From Mesocentrotus franciscanus (lineage: Eukaryota > Echinodermata > Echinoidea > Camarodonta > Strongylocentrotidae): a stretch of DNA of 64,000 nucleotides. Shown in pieces: positions 11,816 through 23,544 of the stretch. The translations under genes were made by a program, and so were the position numbers. Numbering within the stretch: the first letter of the stretch is position 1; every line of letters begins with the position of its first letter. The notes under the pieces were generated by a model, which saw only the letters and a list, made by a program, of their open reading frames with translations, did not search any database and was not told where the DNA came from. The stretch is taken from positions 6,550,321 to 6,614,320 of the forward strand of contig CP137683.1 in assembly GCA_037976565.1 (NCBI GenBank), given 5' to 3'.

Positions 11816-12478
11816 AAATTCAATTCCATTCAATTCAAAAGACTTTATTTCCATTGAAAACGAACAAATATATACATGTGATATAGTACAGACAGTTCAA
11901 AATATATAAATCATGAGCATTATGTTAAGTTAATTTAAACAAACTGAAAAAAGTAGCAGGAAAAGGGAGTACCTGTAGAAAGCTTGTTTTGGCTTGTTGA
12001 TTCAGGCGTCCAAATGAACAAAATAATTACACAGATATAATAACATAATAATGAGTATTGCGCATGGATTCATCTACCCTTCCCTCCCTCCCCATCCCCC
12101 TTCTCTCTCTCTCTCTCTCTCTCATGGTAATTTACAAAATTGTATTTAATTTTAAAATAGGTATTGAATCAAAACAAATTAAAGGGATAATAGATATATT
12201 TTAAGATATTTCTTGAAGGAGTTCAAGTGAACATATTGTGTGACAGAAGATGGAAGAAAATTATATACTGTGGGCCCTGTATATCTTACCGATAGTTGCA
12301 TGTACTGTTTATCAATAATCCAGATGTGTAACTTTAGAATATTTCGAGTATTATATTTATGAATGTTATGAAGACTATAAATATTGAGGGTATTTAATTG
12401 TCTAATTAAGGGTTTAAAATAGGCCAAATAATGGGAATTTGTACAATATCGTAGACAACGCTTCTGACAATCAACAAT
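11816..12478 (-). mobile_element. LINE 3' end (relic)
   Basis: On the minus strand the ORF at 12427-12179 reads like the C-terminus of a non-LTR reverse transcriptase polyprotein: 'YNTRNILKLHIW', then 'YTGPTVYNFLPSSV' and 'NSFKKYLKIYLLSL', the usual GP-x-x-W/Y-N-x-L-P...FKK-x-LK ending. The 3' tail of degenerate 'attgaat'-type repeats is at 11816-11845. It includes a (tc)n tract at 12103-12123. It is 5' truncated. Confidence 0.7.
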
Positions 12479-13683
12479 TTCAATGAAACCATTCTCCCCC
12501 TTAAGAAGTGAAGGTAGGATACTTCAAAATCACAAACAAAACATTAAACTGGGTCACATTTTTGTACATGCAAAACCTATTGCTGCATAATAGTCCGACG
12601 TTTCAAATAAAAATATGATTATATATGAAACAGAAATCGCATTACCTCCAAGACCAGAAACAGATGATAAAGTGAAGTGCCAGTTGTAGCCTTTAGATAG
12701 AAGGAAACCAACTACATGCTTCAAGTCCATTAACATATATTTTAATATTTCTATGACAAATGGATGATTTGCAGATGCTTTTGAAATAGCAAAGGTGATG
12801 CCAATCTATATTTAAAAAAAAGATATATGCAAATGGAAGAAACGATCACTCTGTTTAAGTTAGGACCATTTGTTCCTAAGAATCATGCTAGTCATGCCAA
12901 TGATTTGGAATAAGGGTTTAATTCACCCTACACCTTTAATGGAGTAGATATTAAGTGGAGTACTGACAAACATAATCCAAGTTTATAACGATTTGCAGAT
13001 GCTTTGGAAGTAGCAAAGGTGATGCCCATCAACATAAAGATATATGCATATGGAAGAAAGAGTTAATTCTGTTTAAGTGAAGACAGTTTGTTCCTAATAA
13101 TTATTCTAGTCATGCTAGTTATTTTAAATAAGGTTTTAATTCATCCTCACACCTCTCATGGAGTAGATATTAGGGTGAGTGCTCACAAAAGCAATCTAAC
13201 TTTTATATACATGTATATAATTATGTGCGTATAAGAAACACTGAATCGGACAAAATTCACAATAATTATATATATATATACATGTAAGTAAAATAAGTCA
13301 AATTTACTTTCAGTTTACTCGGAATGGACTCCAAACATATTTAGTTCAATGCCAATTAATATTGAATATTTTTTTCAACTTTATGATCTCCTTGTATCAA
13401 CATTTATTCCCCATTAAATATTCATTTATAACTGTAATTCGCATGTCTGTTTATGATTACGTGATTGTATATTCTTGCAAAGAATTAAAGCGCTTTAATA
13501 TACATGTACATAGTGTACTTTCTTTTTATAACTGTGTATACAAAACACTGTATGTATTAAATTATATCTTTAAAAATGAAGAAAGAAAAAAAAACAGTCA
13601 CTAACCAACAAAACATCTCTCCAAACAATGGAACTATATAGGTTTGCCTATCATTTATAATATGTCCTATTTTCTTTATATCT
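12479..13683 (+). repeat. U1 downstream block (matches 41635-42080)
   Basis: Starts with 'caatgaaaccattctccccc', shared with 41637, and continues with related sequence to about 12750. Within it 12770-12960 and 12990-13190 are diverged direct repeats of each other ('gcagatgcttt', 'gcaaaggtgatgcc', 'atggagtagatatta'). The rest to 13683 is AT-rich with a (ta)n run near 13266. No gene seen. Confidence 0.6.
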
Positions 13684-15343
13684 CTTATTTTAGATGAATT
13701 CTTGTAATGTACCTTGTTTATTACCCTTGAAATGCTTTGTACATATTTGCATATTAGCATGTCTGTATGTTTTTAAATGAAGAATGAGAACAGACTGACC
13801 TGCACAAGTTCACTACAATTTTAGTGTACTTCAGATAAATCTAGTCATGTCTAAATCATGTGCAATTAATGTGGGCTATGGTTACGAAGCACTGTACAAA
13901 TCCATTTATGTTCATTCATATTTTCCTTTCCGCATTTATGTATTCATGTACCATTATGATTCTTTTCATTGTACATTATTGGTTTGATGTTTTCTTAATA
14001 ACGTTCAAATCAAGTCAACGTACATAGAAAGGAAGTGCTCCTGTTGTAATACTTGTACTTTCGTGCATTCTATTGTCATAATGTGTAATGTTGTGACGGA
14101 TTGTTCAGAGAAGAATTGGCACACAGTTGTTTATGATCTACCTTTCTTTTCAGATGATCACACAGTTATGATATTCATGCGAATGTTCTATAAGTAGATA
14201 AGTAGAAGGTATTTGGGTATAACATGAGAGGTATTTTGTTATATAAGCGCAGTTTTCTCATTGACCCATTTGCTGCTAAGCAATTTACTGAATAATAACT
14301 TGCTAGGTCTGATTGTTGTATATTAGCGTCTTTTAGTACAATGATGCCCATAAATTTCGAGTATATGTCTTAAACTCTTTTCATGAAAATTTATTACGTG
14401 TACAATATAGGGAATGAGAGAGAGAGAGGGGGAGATAAAGAGAGACGGAAAAAGAGAGGGAGAGGGGGTGGTGGAGAGAGAGATAAAGAACTGAGGTCAG
14501 ATGTTAAAGTCCAAAGGATCAATGTATGTACATGTTGGTGGTAGCATATTAGTCGCATTCATCTTGTTCAATTTAAATAACAAATCTAGTATTTTAAAAA
14601 AATAAATATGTTGAACTAAATAGAATCTTGTATAATGTGTTAAAGGAAAATCCAACCTTAATAGTCAAATAACTCTAAAAGAAAGCAGAGACAGAAGCAA
14701 ACTGGTGAAAGTCTGAATGAAATCGGACAAAACATAAGAAAGTTGTGAATTTGTTAACGTAATTATCATTATAAGTATAGGCACTTCAAAGTGGCTGCAT
14801 CGGTAATGTCACGGTGACGTATTGCCGAATAAATTTCCCATTTGTTTTAATTCAATACATAACATTACTAAAATGTTAATTTTCCAAAATGTATGATTCA
14901 GGGGGTCTTTCTTTTCAGATGACCTACAATTATATACTATCCATAACATATTTTGTTTAGTGCTCCAATGGAGAAGGCAGTTAGGAGGAAGAAAAAACTT
15001 CAATGATATATCATTTTCTTTTGTACACGAAATAACGGTGAGTTGTCACGGTCGTCCCTCACTACGTCACAATCTACTGAACAGACTGCCGATTTGAGAT
15101 TCGCATAGATTTAGTGATTTCACATTTCAAACACTCATAACTTTCATATTATTGGTCCGATTTATTTCATACTCTTTCCTTTTTTCTCATTTGTTTTTCT
15201 CCTTTCATACAAATGAACTTAGCGACAAAAAGGTTGGATTGCCCTTTACAGAAAGTGAAGGAGGTAAAAGTACGATTAGAAACATATTTTCTCTGTGTTC
15301 TGTCCATAAAATTACTTAACATCAAAGACTGACAATTATTTAC
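13684..15343 (+). repeat. Duplication unit U2, blocks a and b (left part)
   Basis: Collinear with 105-397 plus 1735-2985 of U1. U2 lacks the U1 insertion at 398-1734 and the LINE end found in U3, so it is the empty-site reference for both. Homology stops at about 15343 ('gacaattatttac') and resumes at 34075 ('tttacttttatctcagtgtt'). Confidence 0.75.
14640..15247 (+). mobile_element. Old TTAA-type MITE, U2 copy
   Basis: Best-preserved copy: the left end 'ttaaaggaaaatccaacctt' and the complement of the right end 'aggttggattgcccttta' form an approximately 18-bp terminal inverted repeat. No coding capacity. Confidence 0.6.
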
Positions 15344-15384
15344 AAGATAATTATACAGAATCACCGTGGGATACAAATAAAACT

Positions 15385-16310
15385 ACAGTTTGTTAGAACG
15401 TTCTTACCTAAAAAATAATCACTTCATATACATGCCCAGATATTGGACAGTCGACATGCAAACATATCCACTTCGAGTGAACATGATATAGTAATACCAT
15501 TCATAGGCTTGATGATGTAATAGGTAATGATTATTAAAACCTATATTTTCTTTCGCACTTTGTACTTCATTATTAAAGAAAAATGGCGGCATACAAGGTT
15601 TTTTGTAAAGTTGGGTTCAAGGCAACGTCTTAATATTACAGATGATATAAAAGTCAAAATTGGGATAATTTATAAAAAACCTTATACAAATGTAAGGGAA
15701 TTCCAAGATGATTTGTAGAGTGCGTTAGAAGATTTTAGAGTAAATAAACATTAAAGTGTACTTTTGGGTGACTTCAATATCAATTCTTTGAGTGAAGGAG
15801 ATACAGTGGAGAAGTTTCAGACATCATTACAATGCATAGGCTTGGACAAATTGACTCAATCACCAACAAGGGTGACGAAAAATATCAGCTACTTTACTAG
15901 ATCACGTATATTCAAATATCAATATATCTGAAGTTATTTAAGATATAATACAATCTGATGTGTCTTACCATTTCACAGTTTTTGCAATTTTCAATACATA
16001 GTAAAAGTACAGTCTAATATAAAGAAAAAATCGATATAGCTGTTAGAAGGAATATGATATCAATGTATTTAGAGGACATCTTGTTGCCTATAACCGAGAA
16101 ATGGTATATAATTCAAAAGAGTTCAACACAACTTCTCCTAATGTTCATAGTTTTTTTCTCTAACCTTTGTAAACAAAGCAATTAAAGAAAGAAAAAAAGC
16201 TGCTTGAACAAAAAAAAGGATATCTCGAGGGATCATAAAATCTATGCCGCGTGTAAAGCAATGTATTTAAAAGTTATTAACTAAAATCATCGTCAGGATC
16301 TTGTGATATT
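15385..16310 (+). mobile_element. LINE relic: endonuclease domain
   Basis: Translated in broken frames, this gives the second half of an APE-type endonuclease: 'IGIIYKKPYTNVREFQDDL' (15658-15716), 'LLGDFNIN' (about 15760-15784), 'LDHVYSNINIS' (about 15895-15930), then 'SDVSYHFTVF'. The lysine-rich linker that normally precedes reverse transcriptase is near 16170-16240. Stops and frameshifts are frequent. The missing reverse transcriptase may be the same-strand fragment at 33262-33467. Confidence 0.7.
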
Positions 16311-16925
16311 ACATAAAGTACAGAAATGAAGTGACCCCTAAACTACAAAAATGCAAAAAATAAAAAAACTACTGCGAACTGCTACATCATAATACTAATG
16401 ACACACATATGGGCCATTATGATTGAATTGTTAGCATGAGGTCGCATGAGGTTCATCCCGAAAGCATTCAAGCAACGTTTTTTAGTATTTGGCGCTAATG
16501 TAATCACCACGACCATAATTAGCACAATATTATTTGGAACAAGCAACCTCGACAACTTATAACCCATGACTCTAACAAGTTGATACCCCTTCTAGAGCTT
16601 TGATTAGACTACATGACAAGGAAAATAATACTCGTGATGTTCAAGGTTGTTGTTTTGTTTTTAACGCAAATAATCAAAATAACCTTTCCTTAAAAACAGA
16701 TTTTGAAATAACATAATAAATGACGAATAGCATTTCATAGTATGGTGATATTCACGTCACAGTGGCATGGTATACGAAATCACTGTGCCAATAAAGCGCT
16801 CCGGTAGTTAGGCAGAGGGGGCTCCGTGGATGATGATGTTTTTATATTTAAATTACCAAAGCCATTGATTGGGGTAAGAGAAGGAGTCTTCGTGGTCATG
16901 GCGCCTTCTTATAAAGTTCCCTGAC
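16311..16925. other. AT-rich stretch without recognisable features
   Basis: No ORF, splice-flanked exon or family match is recognised. A local imperfect inverted repeat ('cacagtggcatgg' against 'aatcactgtgcca') lies near 16758-16793. Confidence 0.5.
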
Positions 16926-17222
16926 ATACCCCCCTCTTTCTTCTCTTTCTATCTCTCGCTCTCTCTCTCTCCTTTTCTCTCTCTCTCTCTCCTTTCTCTC
17001 TCTCTCTCTCCATTATCTTTCACTTTCTCTCTCCCCTCCCTCTCTCTCTATCTCTGTATCCCCCCTCTTTCTCTTTATCTTTTTTTCTCTCTCTCTCTCT
17101 TCCCTCTCTCTCCCACCCCCTCTCTCTCTCTCCCATCTATCTCCTCCCCCTCTCTCTCTCTCTCTTCCTCCCCTCTCTCTCTCTCTCTCTATCTCTTTCA
17201 CTCTTCCTTTCTTCCTTCTCTT
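16926..17222. repeat. (CT)n-rich polypyrimidine tract
   Basis: About 300 bases of nearly pure pyrimidine, mostly 'ctctct' runs. The minus-strand ORFs across 17013-17729 are translations of this and of the adjacent purine tract and should not be called genes. Confidence 0.95.
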
Positions 17223-18730
17223 TTGACCATTTTGTGGGGCGCACATGCCCAGGCGCGGATCCAGGGGCCGAGGGCCTTGCCCCCGCCAAAAAAAGAAAGA
17301 GAGAGAGAGAGAGAGAGAAGAAAAAAGAAGGAAGGGAAAGAGGAGAGAAAGGGAAAGAAAGAAGAGGAAGAAGAAAAGGGGAAAAGAAGGAGATCGGGGG
17401 CGAAAGGGCCTTGCCTCCCAGGCTGTTGCCCCCCCCCCAGCAAACAAAAAAAGGAAGGAAAGGGAAAGAAAAAAAGGAGGAATAAGAAAAGAAAAGAAGG
17501 GGGATATCAGTTGCGATTTTCCCGCCAACAAGTTGTGGATCGGGGGCAAAGGCCCTTGCCTCCCCCCCCAAAGAGAGAGACAATGAAGGGAAAGGGAAGG
17601 AGGAGAGCTATACAAAATAAAAAAGGAACAAAAAAGAGGAAGAAGAAAAGAAAAGGGGCAAAAGAAGGGAAGATCACTTGCGATTTTTATCGTTTCTTCT
17701 ATCATCATTGTACAGCTGTCATTGTTCAAAATAATGTATTTCTATATTTATTTATATATTCCTGTTTTATAACAATAATATGAATATAAACTCATAACAG
17801 CAACAAAACAAAATGCAGAAGAAAACTTTTTTGCAGGCAGAAATAAACGCAAAAATGATCATGCATTTGCATGTAAGTGTATCATTATATATAATTATTC
17901 ATATTGTTTTATTACATCTTGTGAAATAGTATGCATTCAAGCTTTTGGAACTTTTTGTGTGTATTTGTATGAAAAAGCGTTTGGAACTTATAATGCACAT
18001 GATGCAATTTCAGGTGCAATTTACTGTGTGAAACGCCTTGTCGAATACTCGAATACTCTTTTATTTTCGTTTTACCTTTTTTACAGTAATACAGATATAT
18101 GCAAGCCAACCAATTTTGTATTTAATCATGTCAACCACAACCTTTCTAAATCTGATCAAATATGGGACACGCACGGCCAGGCACTAGTGTAGGAAATCTT
18201 CAAATGTTAATCAGTTATATGACCAAATAACTTGTCTTACGAAAAAGTATATATTCAGTCAGGCCTGAATTGAGTGGCAAAACAATTATTGTGTTAAAAG
18301 AAAAAAAACATATTTGATGACAATCCAAATTCCCTAATAATATGCCATCTCAGATACATAACTATGTCATATGATTGATGAGGAATAATGAACTCTTACT
18401 GCTCCTGCAAGAGCCGACGTATGCTGATAAGGATTCACAAAACTCAGTATTTAGGGCGGGTTTCGAGGGTGTTAGCGTACATGACCATAATGATACCCAC
18501 AGAAACTAACCTTATTCATTATCGAACAAAACATGAAGAAGGAGCCCCTCGACACCATAAGTGTAAATGTACATTTTCTTTTGGAATTAGAAACTTCAGC
18601 CATTATAATACTCTGTATGGACTTAAAAATCTCAGAAGCCTGGTGAAAGCCCTCCCCTTCCCACGTTCGTGGAATATGCCCTTGCGCCCCGCTCACCCCG
18701 AGACCAAGCGCCAGATATGCCACTGGTCAC

Positions 18731-19951
18731 CTCTGGCGTACTAATGGAGGGAGGGGGGCTTGGAGTGCCCCCCCCCCCACTAAAATTAAAACGTGGTTTA
18801 TTTCTAATTCGATACCAGAGATTTACAAATGTTGCTGAAATGACATAATTTTCCGGGATTTTTCCTCACTTTTTAGTAAATTATATTTTGTTATGCGTTT
18901 GTTGGAAAATGACAAATTCCAAATTTACAGTCAAGAAACATGCTTATTTAAAGGCCTACATGTCGGGGTGCGCGGAACGGCGGTGCTCGGGAAGCTCGAC
19001 CCCCACACACACTTTTTTTGAAAAAGTATATTAAAGAGAAATAGAAAGAAAAAAAAGTGACCTGCCAGTGTCACAAAATAATGAGGTATCAAACAAAATA
19101 TGCTCATCTGACCGTGATTAAATGCCCTAAAACCCCTGCGCTCTCGGGAGCTCTGCCCCCTGGATTCCACTTTGGGCCCTAAGGCGGACCCCTGGATGCT
19201 CATCTGAGGTAATTTAACGCCTAAAACCCCTGAGCTTCTGGGGGTTCTGCCCCCTGAACCCCACGCCAATTAGTGTCCTGCCAATGTCACAAATAAGGTA
19301 TCAAAATATCCTCATCTGACCGTAATTAAACGCGTAAAACCCCTGAGCTTCCAGGGAGCTCTGCCCCCTAGACCCAACCAAGGGCCCTAATGCGGGCCCC
19401 TGGATGCTCATCTGACCGTAATTTAATGCCTAAAACCCCTGAGCTTCCGAAGGCTCCGCCCCCTGGACCCCACGCTAATTAGTGTACTGCCGGTGTCACA
19501 AATAAGATATCAAAATATGCTCATCTGACCGTAATCAAATGCCTAAAACCCCTGAGCTTCCGGGGGCTCCACCCCCTCGACCCCACCAGGGGCCCTAAGG
19601 CGGGCCCCTGAATGCTTATCTGACCATTATAAAATGCCTCAAATCCCTGAGTTCCAGGGGGCTCAGCCCCCTGGACTCCACGCCAATTAGTGACCTGCCA
19701 GTGTCATGTATAAGGTATCAAAATATGCTCATCTGACCGTAATTAAATGCCCATACCCCTGAGCTTGCGGGGGCTTTGCCCCTAAACCCCACGCTAATTT
19801 ACGCTACGCTCTACCTGATCGTAAATAGCCTCCCCCCACCCACTTTGAAAAAGCGTTCAGCGGGGCCTACATGTAAGAGTGGTGGTGATGCGGATTTTTT
19901 TCTGCCCCCCCCCCCCAGAAAAAAACAACGTTTTTGCTCCTCACGCCACTG
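18731..19951 (+). mobile_element. Nested hAT-like element with internal tandem repeats
   Basis: The ends 'ctctggcgtacta' and 'tcacgccactg' are flanked by near-identical 8-mers, 'ctggtcac' (18723-18730) and 'ctggtgac' (19952-19959). It is the same family as 35372-39058 in opposite orientation and lies within 17250-20029. It has no transposase; most of it is the array at 19090-19810. Confidence 0.75.
19090..19810 (+). repeat. Internal tandem array of the nested element
   Basis: Two alternating sub-units of about 90 and 120 bp. Landmarks are 'tgctcatctgaccgtaatt', 'cccctgagcttc', 'ggggctctgccccctg' and 'ccaattagtg...cctgcc'. The same array occurs inverted at 35560-36830 and as a fragment at 25125-25260. 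Confidence 0.9.
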
Positions 19952-20111
19952 CTGGTGACCATTACGTACCAACATTTGGCTCGCATGATTTCAAATTTGC
20001 GCCCCTAAGAAATCCTGGATCCGCGCCTGCACATGCCCCTGTGGCCTCCTATAATATACGCTATTACACATAATATGGGATGAAATGTATAACATGATCG
20101 ATGCCATTTAC

Positions 20112-20215
20112 AATGAAGTTCCAAAGTTGCTCCATACCAACAGCGGTGGTGAAGACCATCCAGAAAATCAACACTCTGTTGATCATGTTGATCACGGCAG
20201 CCATGTCAGCAATCT
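20112..20215 (-). CDS. Possible coding exon, unknown protein
   Basis: On the minus strand an acceptor-like 'gagcag' precedes 104 bases that translate without stops to 34 residues beginning IADMAAVINMINRVL and ending GMEQLWNFI, followed by a donor-like 'gtaaat'. Third codon positions are C/G-rich against an AT-rich background, which resembles real coding sequence. The peptide is hydrophobic with amphipathic character and could be part of a membrane segment. I do not recognise the family. It has no visible companion exons, so it may be a gene fragment or chance. Plus-strand ORFs over the same bases look less gene-like. Confidence 0.3.
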
Positions 20216-21247
20216 CTGCTCTTTACATCCACCTTTTAACGTCGGGTGTAGATCAGTTTGTCCTATTTGCTTGCAACATTATTTGGAGAACAATGTGATC
20301 CACAAAATCATAAAATCAAGCGGTTTGAAAAGCATGTTATCATTTACAAATAATGTTAAATGAAATGAATATAATAACAAAGAAATCAAAAACGTTGAAT
20401 AGTTAACTTTTAATTCATAAATGTATAAAACATATTACCTGAAATGATCTCCTTTTTGACGAATCAAATTGAAAATTCGTTATTTTTTTCGACTTTATAA
20501 GTTATAGGAGAGTTTGCTTAAAAAGCTCAGTAAAAAGCTCAATAAATTGAAGACACAATCGGAAACGGGTATAGATTAACTTTACTCACTACGTTTGAAT
20601 TGACAACAATTCGATTTGTTCGATGTAATAATTATACATACACGTATTATGATGGAGGCCACATTAATAAAGATAAGTTGGAGACAAATTGATTATTTGA
20701 GAAAATAAATGTAGTCCCCAAACACAAAGTACATAACGCTAATGCGCAGTGAACAAGTTCGATTAGGGTATTTGTATAATGGAAACGAGATTGTGGAAGG
20801 GAGGAGGGAGGAGGGAGGAAAGAGGGAGGGAGGGAGGAGGGAGAGAGAAAGAAAGAAAGAGAGAAAGAGAGATTTGGGGGAAGAGAATGAAAGGGAATGG
20901 AGAGAATGATAGACAGGGGTTGGCAGATGTAGCATTTAAAAAAATATATATTTAGACATTCAAAGAGAGAAAGATAACGACGGAAAATAAAATATTTAAT
21001 TCAAATGTACTATTAAAATACTGTATTAACATTTGTAGTGCATTAAAAATCATGTGCATCGTTCCAAACGCTCATTTTACATATATGTACATGTAAAATA
21101 AAATAATTAATCAATCTCTTCACGCAAGCATAAATCTTAAATGAGCTGACCATTACAAATATCACACAGCAATCAATCAATCGAGTTGTCAATCAACAAA
21201 TATATTATTTGATTAATCAAAACAATTTAATCAATTCATCAAGTCAC
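20216..21247. other. AT-rich region, no gene; GGAGGGA-type tract at 20795-20880
   Basis: Only a purine-rich 'gggaggagggagg' tract stands out. The minus-strand ORF over it (20935-20693) is low-complexity translation. No family is recognised. Confidence 0.5.
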
Positions 21248-21251
21248 TTAA

Positions 21252-21777
21252 AGGTACTGTGTCCCATTTGCAGGCCAAAAAAATGAAAAGGTTAAATTCC
21301 AACGGCATTTGAAAGACAATACTAATTTAGAACTTCCCTTAAAAAGGGGCTTGAAAATGTCTTTAAGTGGGAAAATAACGACTATTAGTTGTCGAATCGA
21401 CTTAGGAGCTATAGAGCCAGTAAGTAATAGTCTGATTTTTCAGACCATTGTACCGAATGGTCGTACGTTTTATGCTGCGCAAAGATTCAATCAGTTTAAT
21501 TTTGGCCATTACAAGAAGTGGGTTATTGATGTAGACAAATGCTCATGTACCTTTACAGCTCATTTTATGTATGTTATTACCAAAGATGAAAAAGCCAGTC
21601 AGTCACTCAATAGTGTCTGACAGTGAAGTCTAGCAAGTAAACAGGTTTCCTTGCATAATTTGAATATTAGGACACTGCTAACGTTTAAATTTCACAGATA
21701 GGACATACATGACATATTCATAATTCCTGCAAAGTTCTACAGAATTTGATGTTGGCTGCAAAAGGGACATAGTATCT
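21252..21777 (+). mobile_element. TTAA-flanked MITE, copy 2
   Basis: Flanked by TTAA (21248-21251 and 21778-21781). Ends 'aggtactgtgtcccatttg' and complement of 'gcaaaagggacatagtatct' are about 22-bp inverted repeats. It is the reverse complement of 1126-1542 with 115 more internal bases. A 103-codon ORF (21309-21620) lies inside; the other copy does not keep it open, so it is probably not coding. Confidence 0.8.
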
Positions 21778-22384
21778 TTAAAGTATCAGTGGTGACAAAA
21801 CAATATAAAAAGGTAACCATGAAATATAAAGCTGATAGAATCGAGCTGTGAACTGCCAAACGATAAAATGTAAAATTTGTATATAAAACAATAGGACAGA
21901 TTAAGAACACCGTTGACAGGTTTTAGTGAAGACCAGATATAACGCATAAAGCTTTTCTTATTGTATTCTTATATTTTGCAATTGAGAAAATACATAAGAA
22001 ATAAGAGAACAGACAATTGAACAAGTATAGATAAAAGATTTTACAACCACTGGAACGCCATGGACAGAACAAGTTAACCTACCAGCTGTGGCAAAAAGCT
22101 TTTTGTCCCATTTTTTCAAGCTATTTCAAGACATGATCAACCAATAAATCATCGACACGTTTTGTCAGCGGATCTGTTTATTCCGTCTTGTGTCAATTTA
22201 AAAAAATCTTCTCCGTCCCAGAACTTAATATATTTTCTATTAAAAAACATAGTTGTACAATAATGGGAAAGTTTCTATAAAAAGAGATTTAAGTTTGTCT
22301 TTTTCAAAAATAGAATACATCTTCTACGCACTAACGAGATCACGTGATAAGGAAAAAGATTTAAGAGAAGTTAATTATAAGTTT
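21778..22384. other. AT-rich stretch, nothing recognised
   Basis: No ORF above 70 codons with credible composition, no splice-flanked exon and no repeat partner in the window were noticed. Confidence 0.5.
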
Positions 22385-22740
22385 CAATTCAATTCAATTC
22401 AATTCAATCCGGAATTTATTGGTTATGCATTAAAACAAAGGTACATTGGGCATACAAACTAGTTCTCTGGCTGTTTCTGTATTTGTACAAATAAGAAAAC
22501 CTAAGGCATGTTCAGAAGGCTTATGTGTCATATATTGAAGTGTGTAAACATAGTGGTATATAATTTTAACGTGTTTCGTATAGAATACGCTCGCAAAGGC
22601 TCCCGAAAATAAAACTAAGGCAATTTCAAAAGCCTCATACATCAGAATTTTAATTGTGCTATCATTAAAATGGCGTAAGCCGGACATGAGTTCTGAGGGT
22701 ATTGAACTTGCCCTTTAATTGATTTTTCTTGAAAGTGTTT
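22385..22740 (-). mobile_element. Possible retroposon 3' end
   Basis: Begins with (attca)n at 22385-22406 followed by a 'ggaatttattgg' block containing the complement of a polyadenylation signal. This mirrors the tail structure of the minus-strand LINE end at 11816. The remaining 300 bases have no recognised domain. 22741-23536 holds nothing clear apart from an end-like 'cagtggcggaatcag' at 23384. Confidence 0.4.
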
Positions 22741-23544
22741 GCGATCGAGTTCATAGTACTTATATTTCTATAAAATCGAAGATAAAAATAAGATAGGGCA
22801 TAAACATAATAATGTGACTATAGTTATACGTTTGCATTACCAGGGCAATAGGCCCACAAATACACAAGAAAAGGCGGCATAGCCCAGTAATTTGTTGGTG
22901 TTGGTAGTTATATCAGTTTGATCATTTTCGATAAGAACTGTTGGTCCGAAAATATAATTCTTCTTAGCCTAATAACAATTTTTTCAAGAGAAATATCTGC
23001 TATGTTTGGCTTTTCTCAAAGCTCACGTACTTTTGATGTAATTATTATGATCGGGAATAAATTCAAGTAGAGTTAAGCTACTTCAACAATTTGGCAACAT
23101 CTTCTAGTCCAACAAATATTTTGTTAAACCCGTCCTTTTTAATATATATAATAATAGAACGCATCATGTATAAAGTGCTACTGCTACATACTAATTAGTC
23201 ATTGTGAACTTCAAGCTAAGAGTGAACTCTAAGATCGAATAGAAAATGTTACATTATGCTCTTGACTTTCTAAACACGCCTTCATAAACATTTAAAGCCT
23301 CATACCGCAGTCACACTAACAAAACCAACAGAAAGTTACAGTCCACCGAATAGCCAAGAATTGATGGGTTTAGAACAGTGGCGGAATCAGAATTTTGTAG
23401 AAGAGGGGTGCAATATTCCTAAAAAATTGTTGACACCCCCATCACAATTTTGGTGCCTTATTACTCCTGAATTTCTGACAAGCAGAAAAAGATGATTACC
23501 TTAACAATACGGGGGGGGCATGTTCTTGGACTAGTGAATGGACT

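Larger units (their letters stand above)
17250..20029 (+). mobile_element. hAT-like non-autonomous element with perfect 8-bp TSD
   Basis: Starts 'caggcgcggatccagg' and ends with its exact complement 'cctggatccgcgcctg' (16-bp perfect terminal inverted repeat). The 8-bp duplication 'cacatgcc' lies immediately outside both ends (17242-17249 and 20030-20037). Eight-base TSDs with CAG-starting ends fit the hAT superfamily; no transposase is visible. The interior has purine-rich tracts (17286-17690) and the motif 'ttgcgattttcccgccaaca' near 17510, also found inverted at 38160-38500. It hosts a second element at 18731-19951. The ORF at 18388-18744 crosses that element's border and is unlikely to be a gene. 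Confidence 0.85.

Noticed and set aside
17013..17783. ORFs up to 238 codons over the pyrimidine and purine tracts
   Set aside because: Low-complexity translation (Arg/Glu or Ser/Leu/Phe runs) of simple repeats within and beside a transposon.
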